Under the pieces are notes generated by a model. That model was not told the DNA's origin. It searched no databases and saw only the letters and a program-made list of their open reading frames with translations. DNA of 64,000 nt from Hungatella hathewayi. GTDB lineage: Bacteria > Bacillota > Clostridia > Lachnospirales > Lachnospiraceae. The DNA lies in assembly GCA_025149285.1 (NCBI GenBank), contig CP102274.1:20001-84000 (forward strand). The letters run 5' to 3'. Shown piece after piece: positions 27,201-36,069 of this stretch (positions are counted from its first letter, which is position 1; every line of letters starts with the position of its first letter). The translations under genes and the position numbers were made by a program.

Positions 27201-28439
27201 ATGAAGACAAGAGTTGTAGTTACCGGTATGGGTGCAATTACACCGATCGGAAATGATGTAGAGAGTTTCTGGAACGGACTGAAAGAAAAAAAAGTGGGAA
27301 TTGGACCGATTACCCAGTTTGATACAACGGATTACAAGGCAAAGCTTGCGGCCGAAGTAAAGGATTTTGATGCTAAGAACTATATGGACCCGAAGGCCGC
27401 AAAACGTATGGAGCGTTTCTCCCAGTTTGCAGTAGCTGCCTCAAAGGAAGCTTTGGAGAATTCCGGCATTGATATGGAACAGGAGGACCCGTACCGCGTA
27501 GGCGTCTGTCTGGGATCCGGTATCGGAAGTCTTCAGGCTATGGAACGGGAGCACAAAAAGCTTCTGGAAAAGGGGCCGGGCCGTGTGAATCCGCTCCTGG
27601 TACCGATGATGATCTGCAATATGGCAGCAGGAAATGTGGCAATCCAGTTCGGATTAAAGGGAAAATGTTTTAACGTGGTAACGGCCTGTGCCACAGGAAC
27701 TCATTCCATCGGTGAAGCATTCCGCTCCATTCAGTATGGGGAGGCGGACGTCATGGTTGCCGGAGGAACGGAAGCCAGTATTGCACCGATCGGCGTGGCT
27801 GGTTTTACCTCTCTGACTGCTCTTACTACGGTGACAGACCCGCTGCGCGCTTCCATTCCTTTCGATCAGGACAGAAGTGGTTTTGTTATGGGAGAGGGTG
27901 CCGGTGTTGTCGTTCTGGAGTCTTTAGAGCACGCTCTTGCAAGAAATGCGGCCATTTATGCTGAGGTGATCGGATACGGATCAACCTGTGACGCTTACCA
28001 TATCACATCTCCTGCAGAGGACGGAAGCGGAGCTGCCAGAGCGATGGTGAATGCCATAAATGACGGCGGTATCAGACCGGAGGACGTGGATTATGTCAAC
28101 GCACACGGAACCAGCACGCATCACAACGATTTATTTGAGACCATGGCAATCAAATCGGCGCTTGGAGACCATGCAAAACAGGTGAAGATCAACTCAACCA
28201 AGTCCATGATCGGCCATCTGCTGGGTGCTGCAGGCGGCGTGGAATTCATTGCCTGTGTAAAATCGATTCAGGATGGTTTTGTTCACGCAACGGCCGGTCT
28301 TGAGACGGAGGGAGAAGGCTGCGACTTAGACTACACGAAGGGCGAGGGCGTTTCCTGTGAAGTAAATGTGGCAATCAGCAACTCTCTTGGATTTGGCGGT
28401 CATAATGCCAGTATTTTAGTGAAGAAGTTCGAGCAGTAG
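27201..28439 (+). CDS. fabF: Beta-ketoacyl-ACP synthase II
   Basis: Elongating condensing enzyme, 412 aa. The active-site Cys163 in [14 protein letters not shown] and histidines H302 ([11 protein letters not shown]) and H339 ([10 protein letters not shown]) sit at the canonical positions. AAGGAGAG upstream of ATG 27201 supports the start. Separated from fabG by element E1; the operon continues 10 bp later with accB. Confidence 0.96.
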   Translation: MKTRVVVTGMGAITPIGNDVESFWNGLKEKKVGIGPITQFDTTDYKAKLAAEVKDFDAKNYMDPKAAKRMERFSQFAVAASKEALENSGIDMEQEDPYRVGVCLGSGIGSLQAMEREHKKLLEKGPGRVNPLLVPMMICNMAAGNVAIQFGLKGKCFNVVTACATGTHSIGEAFRSIQYGEADVMVAGGTEASIAPIGVAGFTSLTALTTVTDPLRASIPFDQDRSGFVMGEGAGVVVLESLEHALARNAAIYAEVIGYGSTCDAYHITSPAEDGSGAARAMVNAINDGGIRPEDVDYVNAHGTSTHHNDLFETMAIKSALGDHAKQVKINSTKSMIGHLLGAAGGVEFIACVKSIQDGFVHATAGLETEGEGCDLDYTKGEGVSCEVNVAISNSLGFGGHNASILVKKFEQ

Positions 28440-28449
28440 GAGGCCGGAT

Positions 28450-28962
28450 ATGGAGATCAATGATATCATCAGACTGATGCAGGCGGTTTCAGAGAATGGC
28501 CTGACCAGCTTTAAAATAGAGGAAGGCAATTTAAAGCTTTCCATCAGGAAAGAAAAAGAACAGATTATAACCGTAGCGGGAAACAGCACGGTGCAGCAGA
28601 TGGTACCGGCAGCAGGTGCGGCTTTGGAGATGGCAGCGCTTCCGGCAGCAGAGATTTTTGCATCGGCGGCAGCAGGCGGAAGTGAAGGTGCGCAGACTGC
28701 AGGAAGCATAACGGAGGCCATTGATTCTGATAAAATCGTGGCGTCACCGCTGGTTGGAACCTTTTATAATTCCTCTTCACCGGATGCCGAGCCGTTTGTC
28801 AAGGTTGGAGATACGGTAAAGAAAGGGCAGACCCTTGGAATCATCGAGGCCATGAAGCTGATGAACGAAATCGAGAGCGAGTATGACGGCGTTGTAGAAG
28901 CCATCCTCGTCTCCAATGAAAATGTGGTGGAATACGGCCAGCCGCTGTTCAGAATCCGGTAA
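28450..28962 (+). CDS. accB: Biotin carboxyl carrier protein of acetyl-CoA carboxylase
   Basis: A 170-aa protein with an N-terminal dimerisation region, an Ala/Pro-poor flexible linker rich in Ala, Gly and Glu (about 40-85), and a C-terminal biotinyl domain. The biotin lysine is K136 in [10 protein letters not shown], with the thumb region [10 protein letters not shown] before it. It carries the carboxyl group from AccC to AccDA. Follows fabF by 10 bp. Confidence 0.95.
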   Translation: MEINDIIRLMQAVSENGLTSFKIEEGNLKLSIRKEKEQIITVAGNSTVQQMVPAAGAALEMAALPAAEIFASAAAGGSEGAQTAGSITEAIDSDKIVASPLVGTFYNSSSPDAEPFVKVGDTVKKGQTLGIIEAMKLMNEIESEYDGVVEAILVSNENVVEYGQPLFRIR

Positions 28963-29017
28963 AGGGACATATAAGACCGTTACTGACAGGAAAGAAAAGT
29001 TGAAAAGAGGGAACGTT

Positions 29018-29440
29018 ATGTTAGGTATTAAGGAAATCGAGGAAATTATTCCTCACAGGCATCCGTTTTTGCTGGTAGACTGCATTGAAGAGCTGGAACC
29101 GGGCGTCCGTGCCGTGGGATATAAATGTGTTACGTTTGATGAACCGTATTTCCAGGGGCATTTTCCGCAGGAGCCGGTTATGCCGGGTGTACTGAGAATT
29201 GAGGCGCTGGCACAGGTAGGAGCAGTTGCTATCTTAAGTGAAGAGGCAAATAAGGGAAAACTGGTATTTTTTGGCGGAATCGACAAAGCGAAGTTCAAGT
29301 ATAAAGTAGTTCCGGGCGACCGCATGCGTCTGGAATGCGAAATCATCAAGCGCAAGGGGCCGGTAGGCGTTGGCAGGGCTGTAGCAACGGTTGACGGTAA
29401 AATCGCCGCTTCCGCGGAACTGACATTTATGATTGGATAG
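29018..29440 (+). CDS. fabZ: 3-hydroxyacyl-ACP dehydratase
   Basis: A 140-aa hotdog-fold dehydratase. The catalytic His48 in [11 protein letters not shown] and Glu62 in RIEALAQ have the usual 14-residue spacing. The N-terminal HRHPFLLVD is conserved. The start at 29018 (MLGIKEI) has AGAGGG upstream; a longer frame starting inside accB is rejected. No FabA or FabM is seen, so the source of unsaturated fatty acids is not visible in this operon. Confidence 0.95.
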   Translation: MLGIKEIEEIIPHRHPFLLVDCIEELEPGVRAVGYKCVTFDEPYFQGHFPQEPVMPGVLRIEALAQVGAVAILSEEANKGKLVFFGGIDKAKFKYKVVPGDRMRLECEIIKRKGPVGVGRAVATVDGKIAASAELTFMIG

Positions 29441-29451
29441 GTGGACGTCAT

Positions 29452-30792
29452 ATGTTTGATAAAATATTGATCGCAAACCGCGGCGAGATCGCGGTGCGTA
29501 TTATCCGGGCATGCCGGGAAATGGGAATCAAGACGGTAGCGGTCTATTCTGAAGCGGACCGTGATTGTCTGCATACGCTTCTGGCAGATGAGGCCATCTG
29601 CATCGGCCCGGCGCCATCCACCCAGAGTTACTTAAATATGGAGCGGATTCTGACTGCCACGGTGGCGATGAAGGCGGATGCCATCCATCCGGGATTTGGT
29701 TTTCTCTCGGAGAATGCCAGATTTGCCGAACTGTGTGAAAAATGCAATATTACATTTATCGGTCCATCCGCTGAGATTATCAATAAGATGGGCAATAAAT
29801 CCGAGGCGAGAAAAACCATGATGGAAGCCGGAGTTCCGGTCGTTCCAGGCGGCAAGGAGGCTGTCCACGAAGTGGAGGAGGCCCGTCTCGTAGCGGAAAA
29901 AATCGGATATCCGGTGATGATCAAGGCATCGTCAGGCGGCGGAGGAAAGGGCATGCGTATCTCCAGAGGTCCGGAAGATTTCGATGCAAATTTCCAGAAT
30001 GCCCAGATGGAGTCTGTTAAGGGATTTTCTGACGATACGATGTATATTGAAAAGTATATTGAGAAGCCAAGGCATATCGAGTTTCAGATTATGGCAGATA
30101 AGTATGGAAATGTCGTCCATTTGGGAGAACGTGACTGTTCCATTCAGAGACGCCACCAGAAGGTGCTGGAGGAATCTCCGTCCGCTGCTATTTCTGAAGA
30201 ACTGCGGAAGCGGATGGGAGATACGGCGGTCCGCGCGGCGAAGGCTGTAGGTTATGAGAATGCCGGAACCATAGAATTTCTGCTGGATAAGCATAAGAAC
30301 TTTTATTTTATGGAAATGAATACAAGAATCCAGGTGGAGCATCCGGTAACGGAGCTGGTATCCGGACTGGACTTAATAAAAGAGCAGATTCGTGTGGCGG
30401 CAGGAGAACCGTTAAGTGTGTCCCAGGATGACATAAAACTCACGGGCCATGCCATCGAATGCAGAATTAATGCAGAAAATCCGGAAAAGAACTTTATGCC
30501 GTGCCCTGGACTAATTACGAATGTCCACGTACCGGGAGGCAATGGAGTCCGTGTAGACACCCACATTTATAATGATTATAAAGTCCCGGCAAACTACGAT
30601 TCCATGCTGATGAAGCTGATCGTCCATGGAAAAGACCGTACAGAGGCGATTGCCAAGATGCGAAGCGCGCTGGGAGAATTGATTATAGAGGGAATTGAGA
30701 CAAATGTAGACTTTCAGTTCGATATCCTGAGTCACGAAGCGTATCAGGCTGGAGATATAGATACAGATTTCATACCGAAATACTTTGCGTAA
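29452..30792 (+). CDS. accC: Biotin carboxylase subunit of acetyl-CoA carboxylase
   Basis: A 446-aa ATP-grasp enzyme that carboxylates biotin on AccB using ATP and bicarbonate. Visible motifs: KILIANRGEIAVRI at the N-terminus, the glycine-rich SSGGGGKGMR near 162, and EMNTRIQVEHPVTE near 285 holding the catalytic Glu/Arg residues. It follows fabZ by 11 bp and precedes element E2. No pyruvate carboxylase fusion is present. Confidence 0.96.
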   Translation: MFDKILIANRGEIAVRIIRACREMGIKTVAVYSEADRDCLHTLLADEAICIGPAPSTQSYLNMERILTATVAMKADAIHPGFGFLSENARFAELCEKCNITFIGPSAEIINKMGNKSEARKTMMEAGVPVVPGGKEAVHEVEEARLVAEKIGYPVMIKASSGGGGKGMRISRGPEDFDANFQNAQMESVKGFSDDTMYIEKYIEKPRHIEFQIMADKYGNVVHLGERDCSIQRRHQKVLEESPSAAISEELRKRMGDTAVRAAKAVGYENAGTIEFLLDKHKNFYFMEMNTRIQVEHPVTELVSGLDLIKEQIRVAAGEPLSVSQDDIKLTGHAIECRINAENPEKNFMPCPGLITNVHVPGGNGVRVDTHIYNDYKVPANYDSMLMKLIVHGKDRTEAIAKMRSALGELIIEGIETNVDFQFDILSHEAYQAGDIDTDFIPKYFA

Positions 30793-30799
30793 GCAATGA

Positions 30800-30935
30800 G
30801 CAGTGCACCCAGATGAAATTTCGTATTCTCAGATGCAAGCTCGTATGTATCTGAGAATGCGGAGTTTCATCTGGGTATGGGGCGAATGCCCGACAGCCAT
30901 GGGACGCCAAAGGCGTTCCATGGCTGTCCACTGCG
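30800..30935 (+). ncRNA. Structured intergenic element E2 (conserved loops, variable stems)
   Basis: Lies between accC and accDA. Closing helix GCAGTG (30800-30805) with CACTGC (30929-30934). P2 is a 28-bp stem (30807-30834 with 30849-30876, three G-T) with loop GCAAGCTCGTATGT. P3 is GGGC-GAAT-GCCC (30880-30891). P4 is 16 bp (30893-30908 with 30912-30927) with loop AAA. The block ATRGGGCG...GCCCGA and the P2 loop match E1, while all stem sequences differ. The 73 bp after it hold only the accDA ribosome site. Confidence 0.62.
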
Positions 30936-31008
30936 GATGTATCATCCTAATCACCTCACAGCTGCCTCTCCCTAATCCTCATTTTTCTTTCTTAAAGGAG
31001 CAAAAACC

Positions 31009-32751
31009 ATGTTAAGAGACATGTTCAAAAAAACCTACACACTTATCGACAGCAAATATAAAACGCCCGACAAGGCAGACGAACCGAACATCCCGGCCGG
31101 TCTGTGGAGAAAGTGCAACAAATGCGGTCAGCCTATTTACGCAGAGGATGTCAAAAACAATTTTTATATTTGTCCGAAATGTAAAGGTTATTTCCGTGTC
31201 CACGCTTACCGCAGAATCGAGATGACTGCGGATGCAGGCAGCTTCGAGGAATGGGATAAAGAAATGGAATTTGCCAATCCTCTGGATTTTCCCGGTTACG
31301 AAAAGAAAATCGAGGCGGCCAGGGAGAAGACGAAATTAAACGAAGCCATTGTAACCGGAAAATGTACCATAGGCGGCGAGCCTGCGGTCTTAGGCGTCTG
31401 TGATGCCAGATTCATCATGAGCAGCATGGGGCATGTGGTCGGTGAAAAGATTGCAAGGGCGGTGGAGCGTGCCACAAAGGAACAGCTCCCTGTTATCATA
31501 TTTGCCTGTTCCGGCGGCGCCAGAATGCAGGAGGGAATCGTGTCCCTGATGCAGATGGCGAAGACCTCTGCGGCATTAAAGCGCCATCACAACGCGGGAC
31601 AGCTGTTTATCAGTGTTCTGACTGATCCGACGACAGGCGGCGTGACGGCCAGCTTTGCGATGCTGGGCGATATCATTCTGGCGGAGCCGGGGGCGTTAAT
31701 CGGCTTTGCGGGTCCCAGGGTTATCGAGCAGACCATTGGCCAGAAGCTGCCGGAGGGCTTCCAGCGTTCCGAGTTCTTACAGGACCACGGCTTTGTGGAT
31801 AAAATCGTAAAGCGCGAGGACATGAAATCCACAATTGCCGCCATTTTAAAGCATCATCATCCACATACATGGGCACAAAACGGTGAAAAATCATTTTCCC
31901 CTGTGGATAACTGTTTAAAACCAGAAGCATTCAGTGGAAAAGATAAAAAGGCGAAAAACCGCAGGAATAAAAAGACGCCATGGGATACCGTACAGCTTTC
32001 CAGAAGCGCGGAACGCCCAGTAGCCAGCGATTATATCAATGCAGTATTTGATGATTTTATGGAATTCCATGGAGACCGTTACTTTGGTGACGATGGAGCC
32101 ATCGTGGGCGGCATCGCCTCCTTCCACGGCATGCCCGTGACCGTCATCGGACAGGAAAAGGGAAAGAATACAAAGGACAATATCAGGCGCAATTTCGGAA
32201 TGCCATCCCCCGAAGGATACAGAAAAGCGCTGCGCCTGATGAAGCAGGCGGAGACCTTTGGGCGCCCCATCATCTGTTTTGTGGATACGCCAGGTGCGTT
32301 CTGCGGACTGGAGGCAGAAGAGCGGGGCCAGGGAGAGGCGATTGCCCGGAACCTGTTTGAAATGGCCGATATCACCGTTCCAATACTTTCTATCGTAATC
32401 GGCGAGGGCGGAAGCGGCGGCGCGCTGGCAATGGCGGTGGCCAATGAAGTCTGGATGCTGGAAAATTCTATTTATTCGATCCTGTCTCCGGAAGGGTTTG
32501 CCTCCATCCTTTATAAAGACAGCAAGAAGGCCAGCGACGCGGCGCGCGTTATGAAGATTACCGCCAGGGATTTAATGGAGCTGGGACTGATCGAGAGAAT
32601 TATTGCAGAAGAGGAGCCGGCTTCGGCAGAGAACCTGACAACTTTAGCCGGGGAGATGGAGACCGCCATGGAGGCATTTTTCGATAAATACGCAGCCATG
32701 AAGAAAGAAGAAATCGCCTCCGGGCGGTATGACAGATTTAGGAGAATGTAA
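31009..32751 (+). CDS. accDA: Fused acetyl-CoA carboxylase carboxyltransferase beta-alpha (AccD-AccA)
   Basis: A 580-aa single chain holding both carboxyltransferase halves. Residues about 1-290 are AccD, with the zinc ribbon CNKC (36-39) and CPKC (55-58) and the oxyanion motif [12 protein letters not shown] basic linker (about 290-335, rich in Lys) follows. The rest is AccA, with [15 protein letters not shown] and EGGSGGALA. Bacteria such as E. coli encode the two separately; the fusion is known in some Firmicutes and actinobacterial-type enzymes. AAAGGAG at 30994-31000 is 8 bases before ATG. It transfers carboxyl from biotin to acetyl-CoA to give malonyl-CoA. Confidence 0.94.
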   Translation: MLRDMFKKTYTLIDSKYKTPDKADEPNIPAGLWRKCNKCGQPIYAEDVKNNFYICPKCKGYFRVHAYRRIEMTADAGSFEEWDKEMEFANPLDFPGYEKKIEAAREKTKLNEAIVTGKCTIGGEPAVLGVCDARFIMSSMGHVVGEKIARAVERATKEQLPVIIFACSGGARMQEGIVSLMQMAKTSAALKRHHNAGQLFISVLTDPTTGGVTASFAMLGDIILAEPGALIGFAGPRVIEQTIGQKLPEGFQRSEFLQDHGFVDKIVKREDMKSTIAAILKHHHPHTWAQNGEKSFSPVDNCLKPEAFSGKDKKAKNRRNKKTPWDTVQLSRSAERPVASDYINAVFDDFMEFHGDRYFGDDGAIVGGIASFHGMPVTVIGQEKGKNTKDNIRRNFGMPSPEGYRKALRLMKQAETFGRPIICFVDTPGAFCGLEAEERGQGEAIARNLFEMADITVPILSIVIGEGGSGGALAMAVANEVWMLENSIYSILSPEGFASILYKDSKKASDAARVMKITARDLMELGLIERIIAEEEPASAENLTTLAGEMETAMEAFFDKYAAMKKEEIASGRYDRFRRM

Positions 32752-33884
32752 TGGGAAATTTAAAACCATTGGTAATAGGAGAACTCGTAGTTCCGAAGCC
32801 GGTTATTCAGGGCGGAATGGGAGTTGGAATCAGCCTCTCATCCCTGGCAGGCGCAGTGGCAAAAGCAGGCGGCATGGGAATCATTTCTACCGCACAGATC
32901 GGTTTTAAGGAACCGGATTTTGCGGATCATTCGCTGGAAGCAAACTTAAGAGCGATTGGTAAAGAATTTAAGAAGGCCAGGGAGATTGCCCCGGAAGGCG
33001 TGATTGGATTTAACATCATGGTGGCAACGAAAAATTATGCCATGTATGTCAAAGAGGCGATAAAGGCCGGTGCGGATATTATTATCTCGGGAGCGGGGCT
33101 TCCTGTCAGTCTTCCGGCATATTTAGCCGAAGCGGCGGCAGAAATGAAATCGGCCGGGCTTGGAGAGACGGTAAAGACAAAAATCGCACCGATTGTATCA
33201 TCTGTCAAGTCAGCCATGGTTATTTTAAAGATGTGGGACCGCAAGTTTGGACGTGTGCCGGATCTGGTGGTGATTGAGGGACCGTTAGCCGGAGGCCACC
33301 TGGGATTTTCACGAGAATCCTTAACTGAGCTGGGAGTGGATACGCCGGATGTGGAGCACACCTATCACCAGGATGCCTATGATGAGGAAATCAGGGGGAT
33401 TATCCGTCTGGTAGGGGAATACGCGGAGAAGTATCAGACAAAGATTCCTGTGGTGACGGCGGGAGGCATCTACAGCCATGAGGATGTGATGCACCAGATT
33501 GATTTAGGAGCCGACGGCGTCCAGGTAGCGACCCGCTTTGTAACTACTGTAGAGTGCGACGCGCCCGAGGAATTCAAGCAGGCTTATATCCGGTCCTCCA
33601 AAGAAGATATCGTGATTACAAAAAGCCCTGTGGGCATGCCGGGGCGGGCAATTCATAACGCCTTTTTAAGCGGTGTCGGCCAGACTCCGTTTAAGCTGGA
33701 GCACTGTTACCAGTGTCTCGAGAAATGTGATAAAAAGACGATTCCTTACTGTATTACCAAAGCGCTGGTAAATTCCGCCGAGGGGCATACGGAGGACGGT
33801 CTGGTGTTCTGCGGGAGCAATGCGTTCCGGGCGGAGCGGATTGAGACGGTGGATGAGGTAATGGAATCACTGCTGGGTGAGTAA
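32751..33884 (+). CDS. FabK-like / nitronate monooxygenase-family flavoprotein with C-terminal Cys cluster
   Basis: A 377-aa FMN TIM-barrel protein. VIQGGMGVGISLSSLAG, EGPLAGGHLGFSRE and TAGGIYSHEDVMHQ show the family. It is about 70 residues longer than FabK at 24339, and it carries a cysteine-rich insert near the C-terminus (CYQCLEKCDKKTIPYC) that could bind a metal or cluster. Its start overlaps the accDA stop (TAATG). As the last gene of the fatty acid operon it may be a second enoyl reductase or act on a related substrate; the exact reaction is unknown. Confidence 0.85.
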   Translation: MGNLKPLVIGELVVPKPVIQGGMGVGISLSSLAGAVAKAGGMGIISTAQIGFKEPDFADHSLEANLRAIGKEFKKAREIAPEGVIGFNIMVATKNYAMYVKEAIKAGADIIISGAGLPVSLPAYLAEAAAEMKSAGLGETVKTKIAPIVSSVKSAMVILKMWDRKFGRVPDLVVIEGPLAGGHLGFSRESLTELGVDTPDVEHTYHQDAYDEEIRGIIRLVGEYAEKYQTKIPVVTAGGIYSHEDVMHQIDLGADGVQVATRFVTTVECDAPEEFKQAYIRSSKEDIVITKSPVGMPGRAIHNAFLSGVGQTPFKLEHCYQCLEKCDKKTIPYCITKALVNSAEGHTEDGLVFCGSNAFRAERIETVDEVMESLLGE

Positions 33885-33917
33885 GAGAGAAGAACTGGTT
33901 TTTCAGATTGAGAATAT

Positions 33918-33961
33918 AAGGCCGCAGAGAGGAAATATACTTTCTTTCTACGGCCTTTTTT
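33918..33961 (+). terminator. Rho-independent terminator of the fatty acid operon
   Basis: AAGGCCG (33918-33924) pairs with CGGCCTT before a run of T at the end; an inner AGA-AG/CT-TCT helix extends the stem. It ends the roughly 11-kb fab/acc transcript. Confidence 0.87.
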
Positions 33962-34028
33962 GAGTAATTTTAGAGTTATACAAAAAACAGCTTCATATAC
34001 CAGATGCCGGATTCTAAATTAGCTGATG

Positions 34029-34057
34029 GTATAAATAAATTTCCGCAATCATAAAAT
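34029..34057 (+). promoter_or_regulatory. Possible sigma-E-type sporulation promoter for spmA
   Basis: GTATAA (34029-34034) and CATAAAAT (34050-34057) are about 15 bp apart, close to the sigma-E pattern (GHATA, 14 bp, CATAnnnT). It lies 33 bp before the spmA start. No vegetative -35/-10 pair is obvious in 33962-34089. Confidence 0.4.
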
Positions 34058-34089
34058 ATTATTAAAATCATCACGGCGGTTAAAATGGT

Positions 34090-34749
34090 ATGTTAAATTA
34101 TCTTTGGGCGTTTATGATGGTGGCAGGTGTTTTGTGGGCGGCATTTCATGGGAATTTAAGCGCGGTTACCGATGGCGCTCTCTCTTCTGCAAAAGAAGCG
34201 GTAATGCTTTGTATTACCATGCTGGGGGTTATGTCATTTTGGAGTGGAATTATGGAAATCGGTCAGAAGTCGGGGCTTATTGAACGGCTGTCTCACCGGA
34301 TGGGCCCAGTGCTCCGCTTCCTGTTTCCAAGAATTCCGAAAGACCATCCTGCCATGGACCACATTGCAACCAATATCATTGCCAATATCCTGGGCCTGGG
34401 ATGGGCCGCTACGCCAGCCGGCTTAAAGGCCATGGAATCCCTACAGGAGCTGGAGGAGGAGCGGAGAGAGGAAGAACAGACGGGATTGGATAAAAACAGT
34501 CTGGAGAGCTCTAAAAAGCGTCAGGTGAAGAAAAGACCACGCGCTATGCCGCCGGGAACCGCCAGCAATGAGATGTGTACATTCCTGATTATTAATATCT
34601 CATCGCTGCAGCTTATTCCTGTAAATATGATCGCATACAGAAGTCAGTACGGCAGCTTAAATCCGGCTGCGGTGGTGGGGCCTGCCCTTGTTGCTACCCT
34701 GATCTCAACAATCGTAGGTGTGATATACTGCAGGCTGATGGACCGCTGA
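34090..34749 (+). CDS. spmA: Spore maturation protein A
   Basis: A 219-aa membrane protein of the nucleoside transporter-like gate family, needed for spore core dehydration in Bacillus. Family motifs are ATNIIANILGLGWAATPAG near 98 and the TASNEMCTFLIINISSLQLIP segment near 155. A charged insert of about 30 residues (EEERREEEQ...KKRQVKKRPR) lies between them and makes it longer than usual SpmA (about 195 aa). The ribosome site is weak (GGCGG). SpmB, normally next door, is missing; the downstream neighbour is a convergent LacI gene. Confidence 0.87.
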   Translation: MLNYLWAFMMVAGVLWAAFHGNLSAVTDGALSSAKEAVMLCITMLGVMSFWSGIMEIGQKSGLIERLSHRMGPVLRFLFPRIPKDHPAMDHIATNIIANILGLGWAATPAGLKAMESLQELEEERREEEQTGLDKNSLESSKKRQVKKRPRAMPPGTASNEMCTFLIINISSLQLIPVNMIAYRSQYGSLNPAAVVGPALVATLISTIVGVIYCRLMDR

Positions 34750-34758
34750 CCTGCAGTA

Positions 34759-35787
34759 TTACAGCAGCGAGACAGTAGACTGCCGCTCAATCAGTTCCAC
34801 ATCCAGCTGTACATGCGGCTGTTCCACATGACCAGTTCGGAGTTTTTCTAAAAGCAGCTTCATGGCCGTCTCCGCTTTTTTCGTTACATTTTGTGAAATC
34901 GTGGTCAGCTTCGGCGTCGTATAGGTGGAAACGGACAGATTATCGTAACCGATGACGGACAGATCAGTGGGGATTCGAAGGCCGGCGAGTCTGGCGCCTT
35001 CCATAACACCGATCGCACAGATATCAGCGGTCGTGACAACAGCGGTAATCTTATGGCTGCTGCCGGCAATGGCTTTGCCGACAGCAATACCGTCATCATA
35101 GGAGGGAGAATAGGAAAAGATGCAGTCGGGATCACATCCCAACCCACTCTCCTCCATGGCGGCCCGGTAGCCGTTAAAGCGGTCAGTTAACAGCGGATTG
35201 TCTTCGCAGTATGCAGCGAAGGCAATTTTTTTATGCCCGCGGCTGATAAGGTAGCGTGTTGAGAGATAACAGCCTTTTTTGTCATCAGAGTATACGTTTA
35301 TAACCTCAGGATTGGTGATCCGGGCGTCAAAGAGTACAACGGGTAAATGGGTTTCTTCAATAATGGCATTGACAGAGTCCTCAAAACATTCACCCAGCAG
35401 GGGATAGAGAAAGATAACGCCGTCAACGTTCCAGTTGCGCATCAGTACGGATAAATCTTCCTGGGTCTGAACAGAACGGATCATGACGAAATATCCATTA
35501 TTGCGCAGTTCCCGTTCAATCACTCCGATCATGGAGCTGACATAAGGGTTGTCAAAATAACTGACAGGGGATTCCTCGGAATCTAAAGGCACGATGACGC
35601 CGATAATGTGAGATGATTTTACAGTCAGGCTTCTGGCGGACAGATTCGGGACGTAATTGTACTCTTTTATAATTGTATTTACTTTCTCTATGGTTGCAGC
35701 GGATACACGACTGTGTTTCCCATTAATAACGTTGGATACAGTCATCATGCTGACGCCGGCTTTTTCTGCAATATCTTTTAAAGTCAT
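34759..35787 (-). CDS. LacI-family transcriptional regulator of the GH31 operon
   Basis: A 342-aa repressor. The N-terminal helix-turn-helix is TLKDIAEKAGVSMMTVSNVINGK, with the hinge and sugar-sensor domain following. The start at 35787 (MTLKD) has AAGGGGA upstream; a frame from 35808 lacks one. Divergent from the ABC-GH31 operon, with palindromes in between; the sensor ends with TISQNVTKKAETAMKLLLEK, typical of LacI. It probably senses the oligosaccharide or its breakdown product. Confidence 0.9.
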   Translation of the reverse strand: MTLKDIAEKAGVSMMTVSNVINGKHSRVSAATIEKVNTIIKEYNYVPNLSARSLTVKSSHIIGVIVPLDSEESPVSYFDNPYVSSMIGVIERELRNNGYFVMIRSVQTQEDLSVLMRNWNVDGVIFLYPLLGECFEDSVNAIIEETHLPVVLFDARITNPEVINVYSDDKKGCYLSTRYLISRGHKKIAFAAYCEDNPLLTDRFNGYRAAMEESGLGCDPDCIFSYSPSYDDGIAVGKAIAGSSHKITAVVTTADICAIGVMEGARLAGLRIPTDLSVIGYDNLSVSTYTTPKLTTISQNVTKKAETAMKLLLEKLRTGHVEQPHVQLDVELIERQSTVSLL

Positions 35788-35828
35788 GTCAAATTCCCCT
35801 TTTATCAAAATGGTTTAACGATAAATAT

Positions 35829-35857
35829 ATTATACACGATTAAAAGAAAAAATGCAA
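35829..35857 (-). promoter_or_regulatory. Promoter of the LacI-family gene at 34759
   Basis: On the minus strand TTGCAT (35852-35857), a 17-bp spacer and TATAAT (35829-35834), about 42 bp before the ATG. Confidence 0.7.
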
Positions 35858-35890
35858 TCTTATTTTTATGACTGTTAGTAATATTGCCTA

Positions 35891-35908
35891 GTTTAATGTG
35901 GATTAAAC
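35891..35908. promoter_or_regulatory. Perfect palindrome GTTTAAT-GTGG-ATTAAAC
   Basis: An 18-bp inverted repeat between the two divergent promoters. GTTTAAC also occurs near the LacI-gene promoter at 35814. It could bind the LacI regulator or another factor; assignment is inference. Confidence 0.45.
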
Positions 35909-35939
35909 TATTTAAACATGACAAAATAAGAAAATAATG

Positions 35940-36000
35940 TTGACATTGCTTTCGCGTGGTGGTATTCTCTTATCAGATTTAGCGCTAAACTATAGCGCGA
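35940..36000 (+). promoter_or_regulatory. GH31 operon promoter with LacI-type operator
   Basis: TTGACA (35940-35945), 17 bp, TATTCT (35963-35968). A perfect 12-bp palindrome TTTAGCGCTAAA is at 35978-35989, followed by a half-site TAGCGCGA to 36000. Its position at the start of transcription suits repression. Confidence 0.75.
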
Positions 36001-36069
36001 AACCAAACGTAAGCCGTTTTCTTTAAAAAAAGAGAGTGGTCATGGAAAAAGAATAAGGAGGAGTTTGAA

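Noticed and set aside
28916..29017. Extended N-terminus for FabZ
   Set aside because: The extra 34 residues would overlap accB in another frame and the ribosome site points to ATG 29018.
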